A stretch of DNA of 64,000 nt from G963677445 sp963677445 (GCA_963677445.2 CAXXGF010000088.1:183966-247965); one strand, 5' to 3'; shown: positions 51,796 through 60,834, numbered from the stretch's first letter. A program made the numbers and translations. Notes: generated by a model from the sequence alone, not told the origin.

Positions 51796-54219
51796 ATGCT
51801 AAATATCAGAACCGTTTCTATTTTCGCTCAACTCTACTTATTCATTTTTATATCAATAATCCCCGCGCAGGAAACAGAAGTTGACAGTCTGGAAAACCTG
51901 CTTAAAAAATATAGTGATTCCGACACTAACAGGATCCAGCTTCTTAATGAAATTGCCTACAATGTTTATTCCAGTGATATTCAGAAGACCTTTGATTACA
52001 GCAGTGAAGCGCTTAAAATATCGGAAGATATCGGGTTCCCGAAGGGAAAGGCTGAAGCTCTGAGACTTCAGGGCATCTATTATCTGATAAAATCGGATAT
52101 GGAAAAATCGCTTGAACTGATAGAGCAGTCTTATCAGCTCAATAAAAAGATTGGTTATAAAAAGGGAATGTCGGGCGCGCTTTTAAATCTTGGCGTAATC
52201 AGCATCAGGGCCGGAGAAGAAAACAAGGCGTTGAAATATTATCAGGAAGCAATAAAAATTACCGAGGAACTTGGCGATATACTCCAGGCGGCGAAAGTGT
52301 CCATGAATACCGGTGTTATTTATTATTACAGGGGTGATTATCCCAGGACGCTTGAGTATTACCAGAAAGCATTAAAGCTCTATGAGGAAGCGGGAAATAA
52401 GGAAGGAATTCTGAGCGTGCTCAATAATATCGCCATAATTTACAGAGTGCAGAAGGATATAAAAGAGGCGCAGAATTATAATTTCAGGGCGCTGGCAATC
52501 GCGGGCGAAATTGGCGCAAAGTACCAGCAGGCAAGCATCCTTATGGCTATTGGCGCCAATTATGAGGCGGCTGGCAAACTCGATTCGGCTCTCGCTTATC
52601 ATCAAAAGTCTCTTGAAATGAATAATGAACTGAAGGATAAAAGGGAAATATCGACCGTACTTTCCAACATGGCTTCAATATATATTACACAGGGCAAAAC
52701 AAAAAAGGCGCGTGTAATTATTGAGAGAGCAATAAAACTAAATATTGAGATCAACGATCCGGAAAGGTTATGTGGTTCATATATCATAAAGGGAGAGCTT
52801 TTCAACCGCGCCGGGGATTACAGGAGCGCTGTCAATATCGCTGATAAAGCAAAAAAAATAGCGAATGAACTGAATAATCCGCAATATATACAACAATCGG
52901 CAGGGATACTCGCGGAAGCCCACGGCAAACTTGGAGCCTATAAGCTGGCTTTTATGAATCATAAATTGTTTAAAAATTACAGCGATAGTTTATTTAATGA
53001 GAGTAATATAAAAGAAATAACGAGACTCGAAAACCAGTACCAGTTTGATAAGGAGAAACAGGAACTTGAGGCCGAGCAGCATAAAAGGGACCTGTTGCAC
53101 GAGGAGGAAGTTAAAAGAGAGAAAGTCGTAAGAAATTCTTTTATCCTCGGATTCGCGCTGATGCTGGTTTTGGCCATTGTGGTTTACAGGAATATGGCGC
53201 TAAAACGAAAAGCCAATGAAACTCTGGCCAGGCAGAAGGATGAACTGAAAAAGGCGCATGATAAACTTCTGGAGCTCGACCAGTTTAAGGAAGATATGAC
53301 AGGAATGATTGTGCATGACCTGAAAAATCCGCTGAATGCCATCATCAATGTTTCCTCCTCATTAACATTGGATAAGCAGATATATACATTAAAACAGTCC
53401 GGCAAGCAGATGCTTAATATGGTGATGAATATTCTGGATGTTTATAAATATGAAAACACAAGTATGGCTTTGGATAAATCAATTCACTCCTGTTATGAAC
53501 TGGTGAACAGCGCTATAAACGATGTCAGCTTTCTCGCTGAAAATAACAATATTGAAATAATAAATAATGTTGAAAAAAAACTGGGAGTTCAGGTTGATAA
53601 ATCAATAATTGAGCGTGTTATTACGAATCTTCTGACCAACGGGATTAAGTATACTCCCCCGAATGGCTCAGTTACTATCGAATCGGTTCAGTCGGGAGAT
53701 AATTCGGGGAAAGTCAGAATAAAAGTGACCGATACGGGGCAGGGAATTCCAAAGGATAAGCTTGATAAAATATTTGACAAATTTGCCCAGATTAAGGCGA
53801 GAAGTTCCGGCAGTGTAAGGTCTACCGGGCTGGGATTAACTTTCTGCAAAATTGCGATCGAAGCCCATGATTGCGAAATATTTGTGGAATCGGCCGAGGG
53901 AGAAGGGAGTTCCTTTATTTTTGATCTTCCCCTGGGAACTGAAGTTGCGGTAAATGAAAATCAGAAAAAAGAAAAAACCGCCGGAAATATCATTGAGTTA
54001 TCTGATGGTGAAAAAGAAAAGATAAAACCATTCTTAAATGAGATGGATAAGCTTTTAGTCTATGAATCTTCTAAAATAACCCATATTTTAAACAAGCTTG
54101 ATATTTCCGGGAGTCCCAATCTTAAACTCTGGAAGGAGGAAATGTCTGATTGCCTGTATTATATGAATGAGGATTGTTATTATAAACTGCTCTCATTAGC
54201 GAAGGAAGAAAAATCTTGA
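51796..54219 (+). CDS. TPR-sensor histidine kinase
   Basis: This 807-residue protein has a signal peptide (TVSIFAQLYLFIFISIIPAQ) followed by about seven TPR-type repeats in the periplasm (EQSYQLNKKIGYKKGMSGAL and KYYQEAIKITEELGDILQAA are two). A membrane helix follows at about 450-467, then a coiled coil (AEQHKRDLLHEEEVKREK) on either side. The dimerisation-phosphoacceptor helix contains His507 in VHDLKNPLNAI, and the ATPase domain has ERVITNLLTNGIKYTPPNG and FDKFAQIKARS with G boxes. A C-terminal extension of about 60 residues lies past the ATPase domain. It overlaps the receiver-kinase gene by 4 bp. Confidence 0.9.
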   Translation: MLNIRTVSIFAQLYLFIFISIIPAQETEVDSLENLLKKYSDSDTNRIQLLNEIAYNVYSSDIQKTFDYSSEALKISEDIGFPKGKAEALRLQGIYYLIKSDMEKSLELIEQSYQLNKKIGYKKGMSGALLNLGVISIRAGEENKALKYYQEAIKITEELGDILQAAKVSMNTGVIYYYRGDYPRTLEYYQKALKLYEEAGNKEGILSVLNNIAIIYRVQKDIKEAQNYNFRALAIAGEIGAKYQQASILMAIGANYEAAGKLDSALAYHQKSLEMNNELKDKREISTVLSNMASIYITQGKTKKARVIIERAIKLNIEINDPERLCGSYIIKGELFNRAGDYRSAVNIADKAKKIANELNNPQYIQQSAGILAEAHGKLGAYKLAFMNHKLFKNYSDSLFNESNIKEITRLENQYQFDKEKQELEAEQHKRDLLHEEEVKREKVVRNSFILGFALMLVLAIVVYRNMALKRKANETLARQKDELKKAHDKLLELDQFKEDMTGMIVHDLKNPLNAIINVSSSLTLDKQIYTLKQSGKQMLNMVMNILDVYKYENTSMALDKSIHSCYELVNSAINDVSFLAENNNIEIINNVEKKLGVQVDKSIIERVITNLLTNGIKYTPPNGSVTIESVQSGDNSGKVRIKVTDTGQGIPKDKLDKIFDKFAQIKARSSGSVRSTGLGLTFCKIAIEAHDCEIFVESAEGEGSSFIFDLPLGTEVAVNENQKKEKTAGNIIELSDGEKEKIKPFLNEMDKLLVYESSKITHILNKLDISGSPNLKLWKEEMSDCLYYMNEDCYYKLLSLAKEEKS

Positions 54220-55316
54220 AAAATGATGATATAAAAAATATTTTAATTGTAGATGACCAGCCTGATAATCTTCAGGCTATCGCCGATGTTTTTGAACGAG
54301 AAAATCTGCCTTACCAGGTTATAAAAGTGCCAGGCGGTGAGGTGGCCTTAAGAATCATTGAAAGGCAAATACCGGACCTTGTAATAACCGACTGGGAAAT
54401 GCCCGGTATGGATGGCATAGAGCTGATAGAAAAGTTGAAACAGGATTCCAGGACGGTTGATATACCGGTTATTATGTGCACCGGCGTGATGACCAGTTCG
54501 AAAAATCTCGAAACAGCGCTGCGGGCGGGAGCGGTTGATTATATAAGGAAACCGGTCGATCCGGTGGAGCTTATCGCGCGGACCAAGGCGAACCTGCATC
54601 TTGCCGATAAGTATAAGGAGATACAGGAATTAAACAGGATAAAAGATAACTTCCTTTCGATCGTTTCTCATGACCTTCGTTCGCCTCTCGGAAATATTAT
54701 TTCCTTTACCGATATGATACTGGAAGAGGCTGACATGTTTGTCAATAAGGAAATTATTGATTTTATAAGTTCAATAAACAAACAGAGCGATTCAATTTTT
54801 GAGATGCTTGAAAATCTTCTTTCATGGGTAAATGACCAGAGGGAAAACCTTGTTTTTGATCTTAAGACGCGGTTTTTATCACTCGCCGTAATATCAAATA
54901 TTGAGCTTCTTTATAATGCCGCCAAAGCGAAAAATATCACCATTGTTAACCAGGTGAATGAATCAATTAAAGCAAAATTTGATCTCATACTTATCTCTGC
55001 CGTGGTAAGGAACCTTATCTCAAACGCGATCAAGTTTACTCCCGAAAATGGTGCTATAACGATAAACGCGGAATTAAAAGGTGAATTCGTTGAAGTGAGC
55101 GTGCGGGATACCGGCATAGGAATCGAAGAGGCGCGCCTGAAAAAAATATTCGACAAATCATCCCGCCAGACTACACTGGGGACCAACAAAGAAAGAGGCT
55201 CCGGCCTGGGTCTGAAAATCTCTGCCGATTTTGTGGAAAAACATAATGGCAGAATCTGGGTGGAAAGTGTAAAGGATAAAGGAAGTAAGTTTATTTTTAC
55301 GCTGCCTGTCGGGTAG
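54216..55316 (+). CDS. response regulator-histidine kinase hybrid
   Basis: This 366-residue cytoplasmic protein begins with a receiver domain (NILIVDDQPDNLQAIADVFE; phospho-acceptor Asp59 in VITDWEMPGMDG; Lys112 in IRKPVDP). A histidine kinase core follows: His152 in SIVSHDLRSPLGNI, then the ATPase domain (RNLISNAIKFTPENGA, FDKSSRQ, GSGLGLKI). Receiver-first hybrids act downstream of a sensor kinase in a phosphorelay. TTG at 54216 is chosen as the start because it follows GAAGGAAGAAA and keeps the frame; the nearby ATG is out of frame. It overlaps the TPR kinase stop by 4 bp. Confidence 0.9.
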   Translation: MKNDDIKNILIVDDQPDNLQAIADVFERENLPYQVIKVPGGEVALRIIERQIPDLVITDWEMPGMDGIELIEKLKQDSRTVDIPVIMCTGVMTSSKNLETALRAGAVDYIRKPVDPVELIARTKANLHLADKYKEIQELNRIKDNFLSIVSHDLRSPLGNIISFTDMILEEADMFVNKEIIDFISSINKQSDSIFEMLENLLSWVNDQRENLVFDLKTRFLSLAVISNIELLYNAAKAKNITIVNQVNESIKAKFDLILISAVVRNLISNAIKFTPENGAITINAELKGEFVEVSVRDTGIGIEEARLKKIFDKSSRQTTLGTNKERGSGLGLKISADFVEKHNGRIWVESVKDKGSKFIFTLPVG

Positions 55317-55427
55317 AAGAAATCTTCTTTTCTTACGCGAAGGCCTGGAGACGCAAAGTAATAGGAATTATTGACGTTTTATTTCGAACTAACTCTGGAC
55401 TTTACTATCGAATTATTGCTTTATTAT

Positions 55428-56435
55428 TCACTTTTTAAGTTTGTTTATATCGTTTTCAAGTTCTTTTAAACTGTTCTCTCTTTCAACCAGCCTCCGTTTT
55501 TCCTGGTACTTTTCATATTCTTCATTGGATTTTCGAACGGCCTCCTGATGGCTGATTTCTCCGGCATGTGTAAGCAGCTCGCGACCGTTTAGCTGAACAA
55601 TCGCGTCGAGACGCTCAATCCAGTCTTTCATATACATGGGAATATGCTGCTGTGCCATTGTTTCCGCAAATGCCAGGTATTGTTCCACAATTAATCCCAG
55701 GAGTTTCATCTCATCTTCATTCAGGTAATTTTTCGCGATACTTGTTTCGGCTTTTTTTATTTTAGAGCTGTTTTTTTTATCATAAGAAATCATTCCCATC
55801 AGAGGTAAAGATGCATCAACGCGGCGATAAACCAGTTCTGCCGCGGTTTGACTGCTGATTGCCCAGAGCAGTTTGTTTTGCACTACCTTGAAAAATTGAA
55901 TGGTTTTTTCATCTGCCGGATTGTAATCGATACTTGTGGTGTATATATCTTTAATTTTCTGATAAAAGAATTTTTCCGAGACGCGTATTTCGCGGATTCG
56001 TTCCTGCAATTCGTTGAAATAATTCATTGATGAGCCTGATTTAAACCGCTCATCATTAAGAATAAATCCTTTTATAATATATTCTTTTAAACGTTTTGTT
56101 GCCCAGATGCGAAATTGTGTGCCCTGGTGAGATTTTACCCGGTACCCGACAGAAATTATCACATCAAGATTGTAATGTTTTATTTCTCTTGACTGGGTTT
56201 TATTAGCGATTGCGCCATGCTGAGTGGTTGTCCGGAATTTCCGGACAACCAGTCCTTCCGGTAATTCACCTTCGTTGAAGATATTGCTAATGTGTTCTGA
56301 TATTGTCCGTTTGTCTTTGCCAAAAAGTTGACTCATTTGAGCTTGCGACAACCATACGGTTTCATCTTCTATCCGGACGTCAACTTTGATATTTCCCTCC
56401 AGGCTTTGATAAATGAGTATCTCTCCTTTTTCCAT
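55428..56435 (-). CDS. RhuM-family virulence-associated protein
   Basis: This 335-residue protein matches RhuM/Bro-N-type proteins: VWLSQAQMSQLFGKDKRTIS, NEGELPEGLVVRKFRTTTQH and VISVGYRVKSHQGTQFRIWA are its hallmark blocks, followed by a coiled-coil C-terminus. RhuM-like genes occur in islands and phage-related loci; no molecular activity is established. It lies convergent with the phosphorelay genes and beside antitoxin remnants, which suits an accessory region. Confidence 0.85.
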   Translation of the reverse strand: MEKGEILIYQSLEGNIKVDVRIEDETVWLSQAQMSQLFGKDKRTISEHISNIFNEGELPEGLVVRKFRTTTQHGAIANKTQSREIKHYNLDVIISVGYRVKSHQGTQFRIWATKRLKEYIIKGFILNDERFKSGSSMNYFNELQERIREIRVSEKFFYQKIKDIYTTSIDYNPADEKTIQFFKVVQNKLLWAISSQTAAELVYRRVDASLPLMGMISYDKKNSSKIKKAETSIAKNYLNEDEMKLLGLIVEQYLAFAETMAQQHIPMYMKDWIERLDAIVQLNGRELLTHAGEISHQEAVRKSNEEYEKYQEKRRLVERENSLKELENDINKLKK

Positions 56436-56580
56436 TATATTATTTCCCTGTTTAAAATTTTGTTCCTCAATTTTACGAAACGATTATGCTAATGGCAATC
56501 CCAAAATATTTGATCTCGCAGGGAGGCGCGGAGTGGTAAAGGCATTATCAGACGTGAAAAATCAATATTGTTGAAACAAA

Positions 56581-56784
56581 TTATTCTCTTAATAAACGCT
56601 CACTTAACAATTTTTGCATATCACAGCGGCCAACAAGGATGCAGTGAATGAATATAACATCTTCAATTACCTGGTAAATTATCCGGTATGGATTATAAAT
56701 AATTTCAAGAAAATCATCTATTCCGATGAAGGATAACTCTGCCGGGATATGCCCCCGAAAAGGATATTCATGAAGTGAAAGGCA
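56581..56784 (-). pseudogene. RelE/ParE-type toxin remnant, N-terminus missing
   Basis: An open minus-strand stretch of about 68 codons encodes FRGHIPAELSFIGIDDFLEI and YNPYRIIYQVIEDV, then HCILVGRCDMQKLLSERLLR. This is the C-terminal two thirds of a RelE/ParE toxin. The first 30 or so residues and the start are missing, and the stretch begins inside the out-of-frame tail of the upstream antitoxin. A deletion that joined the two genes explains it. Confidence 0.78.
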
Positions 56785-57044
56785 TTTCCCCTGAAGTTTT
56801 GAAAAGATTCCTCAACCGGGCGGAATTTACCTTTCCTGATCTCCTTCCCGCTTAATGCCAGGATTTTTAACAGTGCCAGACTCTCCTGCGTTTTTTCATA
56901 TACCTTCACATCCTGCAAAATTACCCTGGCCTCTCCATTGTGTGTGATTATCATTGTTTTTTGATTCTCCGACACATCCCTCACAACCTCTGAGGCGTGG
57001 GCTTTAAGATAACTTATCGGCTTAACCGCTTCGCTGTATTTCAT
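56718..57044 (-). CDS. Phd/YefM-type antitoxin fused to out-of-frame toxin residue
   Basis: The first about 86 residues are a Phd/YefM-like antitoxin (PISYLKAHASEVVRDVSENQ, TMIITHNGEARVILQDVKVY), paralogous to 50580-50852. The remaining 22 residues come from reading the truncated toxin gene in the wrong frame, so the normal stop has been lost with the deletion. The antitoxin may still fold. The partner is dead as written. Confidence 0.75.
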   Translation of the reverse strand: MKYSEAVKPISYLKAHASEVVRDVSENQKTMIITHNGEARVILQDVKVYEKTQESLALLKILALSGKEIRKGKFRPVEESFQNFRGNAFHFMNILFGGISRQSYPSSE

Positions 57045-57381
57045 TTTATTCTTTTTTGTTTTGACTAAAATATAGTCATTATTTTGGGCTGGGGTAAAAA
57101 ATTATTTGGCTACAGGATAAAATGATTCAAATCCTCTCTAAAAACTTGTAGAGTCTTAGTAGGAATTTTCACCCGGAACGGACAAAAGTCAAAACCGACA
57201 ATTATTCCAAAATCATGAAATCCTGTTCATCCTTTAATCTTGGTTCAGACAGAGGGGCTTTAACAAAAATTATTCATTATTTCTTTGTGTCCTTGGCGTG
57301 AGATTTCATCTGCGGTTATTCGCGAAATCTGCGGGAAATTGTTTGGATAGATTTAGGAAATGATTTACAAGATATTCAACA
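57045..57381. other. intergenic with widespread repeat
   Basis: No gene. 57208-57345 holds a repeat with the wording AATCCTGTTCATCCTTTAATC, GTGTCCTTGGCGTGAGATTT, and ATTCGCGAAATCTGCGGGAA. Similar sequences recur at 20262-20335 and 58885-58920. Confidence 0.6.
57208..57345 (+). repeat. widespread CTGCGGTTATTCGCGAAATC-type repeat
   Basis: The block AATCTTGGTTCAGACAGAGG and the block ATCTGCGGTTATTCGCGAAA appear in this order. The second part recurs at 58885-58920 (ATCTGCGGTAATCCGCGAAA). I have seen closely similar intergenic repeats in unrelated bacteria, so this is not lineage-specific. Confidence 0.6.
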
Positions 57382-57579
57382 TTATTTTCGTTTAACAACT
57401 CTAAGAACTTTTTGAAGTCCCTGTTGAATGTCATCTTTTAATTCCTCGTAGTGCATACTTATATAGTTGGCGCGCATTATTTCCAGTGCTTCAAGCCTTT
57501 CCTCATGGGTTTTGCTGAGCCAGTATTCCAGATCGTTGCTGTCATCTTTTCGCGATTTTACTTTTAATACTTTATCCAT
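57382..57579 (-). CDS. small conserved protein of nucleotidyltransferase-toxin loci
   Basis: This 65-residue protein has the pattern DLEYWLSKTHEERLEALEIM, and ends in LQKVLRVVKRK. Proteins of this shape are common in Bacteroidota, next to AbiEii-type or other nucleotidyltransferases, where they appear to act as the partner. Here no nucleotidyltransferase follows; only a tandem repeat region is downstream. It is an orphan, or its partner was lost. Confidence 0.65.
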   Translation of the reverse strand: MDKVLKVKSRKDDSNDLEYWLSKTHEERLEALEIMRANYISMHYEELKDDIQQGLQKVLRVVKRK

Positions 57580-58008
57580 TTCTCTGCCTGAATTTCAATA
57601 TATAAATATATCAAAATATTTATGAATTATGTCCTCCTTTATCAAAAAAAGCCGCGGCGGATAAAAATTATTTGGTCTTAAACGGAATAGACCATGGTGT
57701 TAAATAATCTTGGCAGGGAGTTTTAAACCAGGGGGGAGTAAAACTCGGATGCGCGAGTTTGGTAACTTTTAACATGGGAATTATCTTTCCGATACCCGAT
57801 ACCCGATACCCGATACCCGATACCCGATACCCGATACCCGATACCCGATACCCGATACCCGATACCCGATACCCGATACCCGATACCCGATACCCGATAC
57901 CCGATACCCGATACCCGATACCGAAAATTTGCTTTGTGTGAGAGACTTTGAATGGAAAACGAGAGGACAATGTGGTTAGCTGGTTCTCGCCGGATGAGTT
58001 TGTTTAGA
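57580..58008. other. intergenic with heptamer tandem array
   Basis: No gene. The array at 57791-57922 dominates. An apparent 100-residue minus-strand open frame (57668-57970) exists only because three heptamers make seven codons. Confidence 0.75.
57791..57922 (+). repeat. 18.9 copies of the heptamer GATACCC
   Basis: GATACCC is repeated 18 times without error from 57791 to 57916, then GATACC follows. Three units make 21 bp and read as GIGYRVS repeats on the minus strand. Copy number is likely variable and may be collapsed in the assembly. Confidence 0.97.
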
Positions 58009-58398
58009 TTAAGAACTTACCGTGCTGTTCAATTTTATAAGATTTTTGGGCTTTCTTGTAATATATTTTTTGGCCGCCGGGCGTTCAGATTCCGTTATTT
58101 TATTTTCGTTTGTTACATCAGGTGAGGATATCTCGAGATTTATCCCGATAGCATCAGCTATTTCGACCATTTTTTTTATTGTGATATTGGGTGTTTTTGA
58201 AAAAAGCTGAGAAACAGCCGAGCGGGATTTTCCCATTCTCTTTGCCAGGTCTGCCTGTGAAATATTATTTTCATCCATATAGGTGAGAATGATATGATAA
58301 AATTGGTTAATCATTCCCCACGCTTTTTGGTTCAGGGTGGGCGATTCATTAAAAAATGAGTTAATCTCCTGAGATATATTTTCTGAACTCTTGTTCAT
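58009..58398 (-). CDS. HigA/XRE-type antitoxin
   Basis: This 129-residue protein has a Cro/XRE helix-turn-helix (NNISQADLAKRMGKSRSAVS, LFSKTPNITIKKMVEIADA) and a basic, disordered C-terminus (KKYITRKPKNLIKLN). It overlaps the upstream toxin gene by 38 bp, in toxin-first order, and should neutralise it and repress the pair. Confidence 0.85.
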   Translation of the reverse strand: MNKSSENISQEINSFFNESPTLNQKAWGMINQFYHIILTYMDENNISQADLAKRMGKSRSAVSQLFSKTPNITIKKMVEIADAIGINLEISSPDVTNENKITESERPAAKKYITRKPKNLIKLNSTVSS

Positions 58399-58771
58399 AT
58401 TTTCCCTTTAATTCATTAATCCTTTTATAAATATCATCGTGCAATTGATTTTTCTTTTTTAACAGATACTCGAAAAAAATATAATTATTCCCACATTTCT
58501 GGAAGAAGAAAAAACGATATGGCATTGGCCTGATCTCACCGTAATTATATCCTTTGAGATTATATTTAATCCTGGGCGATTTGAAGTTTGGAACAGTCGC
58601 CATTTTTATAATCAGGTCTTTAATCAAATCTTTTAAGTCATCTGGTAAGGAAATGAAATTTTCCATTACTTTTGTGCGTCCATTTTCAATAACATAATAA
58701 ATGTCATAAACAGGAGCGCCATAAATATCCGGCAACGAAAGTTTCTTAAATTCTATAGACTTTTTAGACAT
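58361..58771 (-). CDS. HigB-like RelE-superfamily toxin
   Basis: This 136-residue protein matches the phage-derived Gp49/HigB-like family: EFKKLSLPDIYGAPVYDIYY, LKDLIIKMATVPNFKSPRIK, and FFFQKCGNNYIFFEYLLKKK. The terminal helices are rich in Lys, as in RNA-binding members. It is expected to act as a ribosome-associated mRNA endonuclease. It is adjacent to the XRE antitoxin with a 38-bp overlap. Confidence 0.85.
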   Translation of the reverse strand: MSKKSIEFKKLSLPDIYGAPVYDIYYVIENGRTKVMENFISLPDDLKDLIKDLIIKMATVPNFKSPRIKYNLKGYNYGEIRPMPYRFFFFQKCGNNYIFFEYLLKKKNQLHDDIYKRINELKGKYEQEFRKYISGD

Positions 58772-58884
58772 AATATTTTAGACTATGTGCTCTAATGTTA
58801 AGGTATTGTTTAACAATTGTCAAGAGGAAAATTATTCCTACAGAAAATATGGGGATGAATCTTCAAATATAAAGGAGAATTGTT

Positions 58885-58920
58885 CATCTGCGGTAATCCG
58901 CGAAATCTGCGGGAAACAAT
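58885..58920 (+). repeat. short copy of the AATCTGCGGGAAA repeat
   Basis: ATCTGCGGTAATCCGCGAAA and TCTGCGGGAAACAATC match the end of the repeat at 57208-57345 and lie just before the metallo-beta-lactamase-like gene. Confidence 0.6.
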
Positions 58921-59005
58921 CTCCCACTGATGAGGCTGATTTTCGTGGATGATACTTTTTGGCTATTTTTACAAAAAATATTTTTTTGATAATCCGGATA
59001 TTAAA

Positions 59006-59809
59006 ATGAAGAGGCTGATTGTAATTTTATTTTTACCGTTAATTGTTTATTCACAGCGTATAACTGAGAGGGATACCTTATCGCGCGACCTGGTTATAAG
59101 CAGGCTGAGTGAGGATACATGGCTGATGGCGCATTCTTTTCCCTGGCCTGCGAATTCGCTGGTAGTCAGAACTTCACAGAATGATTTTGTGCTGGTGGAC
59201 ACCCCTTATGAAAATGAGGCTTCCAGGCTTTTTTATGAATGGCTGCAAAGGAAATTTCCCGGCGCGGAGCTGGTTGTGATCAACTGCCATTTCCATGTGG
59301 ATAACCTCGGGGGCAATGGATTTTTCCTGGGTAACAATATTCCGGTTTACGGATCCCGGAGGGCTGTGGAATTATTAAAAGAAAAAGGTTTTGCCGGAAC
59401 GCTGGAATTTCTGAAAGCGCCCCGCTATGAAAGGTATCGAAAAGTATTTGAGCAGCTCGAACTTAAGCCGCCTGATCATCTGTTCAATCTGGAGGAGGGG
59501 CTTACATTAAAATATGAAAATGGGGAAGTGATTGTATGGTTTCCCGGGCCGGGGCATACTGAGGATAATCTTTCCGTATATTTCCCGGCTAAAAAAATGC
59601 TTTTCGGGGGATGTCTGGTGAAATCGATGGAAAGCAAAGGGCCCGGCAATACACGAGACGCGGTAATGGATAAGTGGGTTGAGTCGCTGCAAAACCTGAA
59701 AAACAAGTTTGCAGACGCGGAAATGGTAATTCCGGGGCATGGAAGGCCGGGAGGCATGGAATTGATAGATCATTCGATGAAAATTATTTCGGAAGCAAAC
59801 GGGGGATGA
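59006..59809 (+). CDS. subclass B1 metallo-beta-lactamase-like protein
   Basis: This 267-residue protein has a signal peptide (MKRLIVILFLPLIVYSQ), so it is periplasmic. All six zinc ligands of subclass B1 are present: His95, His97 and Asp99 in NCHFHVDNLGG, His184 in GPGHTEDN, Cys203 in GGCLVKS and His245 in PGHGRPGG. Lys206 matches the substrate-binding Lys224, and the GNTRDA block matches the GNxxDA motif of NDM/VIM types. Start 59006 is chosen because the signal peptide begins there; the longer upstream reading adds a foreign segment. No mobile element flanks it, so it seems an intrinsic gene. Beta-lactam hydrolysis is likely but unproven. Confidence 0.9.
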   Translation: MKRLIVILFLPLIVYSQRITERDTLSRDLVISRLSEDTWLMAHSFPWPANSLVVRTSQNDFVLVDTPYENEASRLFYEWLQRKFPGAELVVINCHFHVDNLGGNGFFLGNNIPVYGSRRAVELLKEKGFAGTLEFLKAPRYERYRKVFEQLELKPPDHLFNLEEGLTLKYENGEVIVWFPGPGHTEDNLSVYFPAKKMLFGGCLVKSMESKGPGNTRDAVMDKWVESLQNLKNKFADAEMVIPGHGRPGGMELIDHSMKIISEANGG

Positions 59810-59892
59810 TTTAAGCACAAGAACACCAAAAAGGGGGAATCTAATTTCAAATTACTCTGGAGCTTATATTTTTTTTATCGAACAGAGGTTAA

Positions 59893-60578
59893 TTATTTTT
59901 TGAAAATTTCCCGGAATATTGTGCTTAAAATTATTATGCCTGCCATTACGGTCCCTTTGATGGTGCCGGTAACTTTTGATTTGCCGATGCGTTTGCGGTA
60001 GCGGACCGGGATTTCTTTAATTTTCATTTTCTTTTTGCAGCCCGTATCTGCATTTCAACAGTCCAGCCATACCAACGGTCTTCCATGTTTAATTCCATAA
60101 GTTTGTCATAGCGGATGGCGCGGAATGGGCCGAGATCGGTGTATTTTACTCCCCAGAATAATCTGATCAGGAAACCGGCGATAATGCTTCCAGTCTGTGA
60201 CTGAAAGGGGAGCGCTCCTCTTTCACGTTTTCCCAAAACCCTGGAGCCGAGCACAAAATCAAAGCCGTTGTTGATGATTTCATCAAGAATAAGCGATGTT
60301 TCTTCAGGATAATCGGAGTAGTCACCATCGAGGAATAAGATGATATCAAAGTTTTTATCGGCGCAGTAATCCATACCCTTCAGGCAGGCGGCTCCGTAAC
60401 CTTTCTCTTTTTCGAGCAAAACTGTGGCGCCCGCTTTTTCGGCAGCATCAGCCGTTAAATCGGTTGAATTGTTATTTACAACGATAACCTCCTTAACATA
60501 ATAAGAGGGGATATCATCGATAACTCTGGCAATCGACTTTTCTTCATTAAAAGCGGGAATAATTACGGCGGTTTTCAT
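59893..60578 (-). CDS. family 2 glycosyltransferase, frameshifted
   Basis: This is a GT2 enzyme of the dolichol/polyprenyl-phosphate sugar type: IIPAFNEEKSIARVIDDIPS, NNNSTDLTADAAEKAG, and the DGDYSDYPEE metal site. The frame ends early at AAKRK (60024), while KMKIKEIPVRYRKRIGKSKV continues in another frame to 59893. One missing A near 60032-60036 restores the family's usual C-terminus of 228 residues. This is a likely consensus error. It would add a sugar to a lipid or glycan. Neighbours are the metallo-beta-lactamase-like gene and a GH13 gene. Confidence 0.85.
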
Positions 60579-60733
60579 TCAGGAAAATTAATGGTTTGTG
60601 AAAAGATTTAACCACAATAAGACTAATTGTATGTTAATAAGCCAGTTTGAAGCCACGAAAGCACGTATAACGGTTTAATATGAAAAACAAAAATGGAAAT
60701 CCTAATCGTAATCGTTTTTTTTAACTCAGGTTG

Positions 60734-60790
60734 GGATTACGATTAAGATTACTCCGTAAGGAATCAAATTCTAAGCAAAATGGCAAAGTT
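60734..60790 (+). repeat. dispersed element, copy 7 (core only)
   Basis: It contains GGGATTACGATTAAGATTAC, CCGTAAGGAATCAAATTCTA and AGCAAAATGGCAAAG, and runs directly into the second MITE-like element, as in copy 3. Confidence 0.65.
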
Positions 60791-60834
60791 TTTCTAACAA
60801 GTAAAAAAATTATTGCTTGGTAAAAGTTTTGTGG

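Noticed and set aside
57668..57970. 100-codon open frame with GIGYRVS repeats
   Set aside because: It exists only because three 7-bp repeats make an in-frame 21-bp unit; there is no start context or family.
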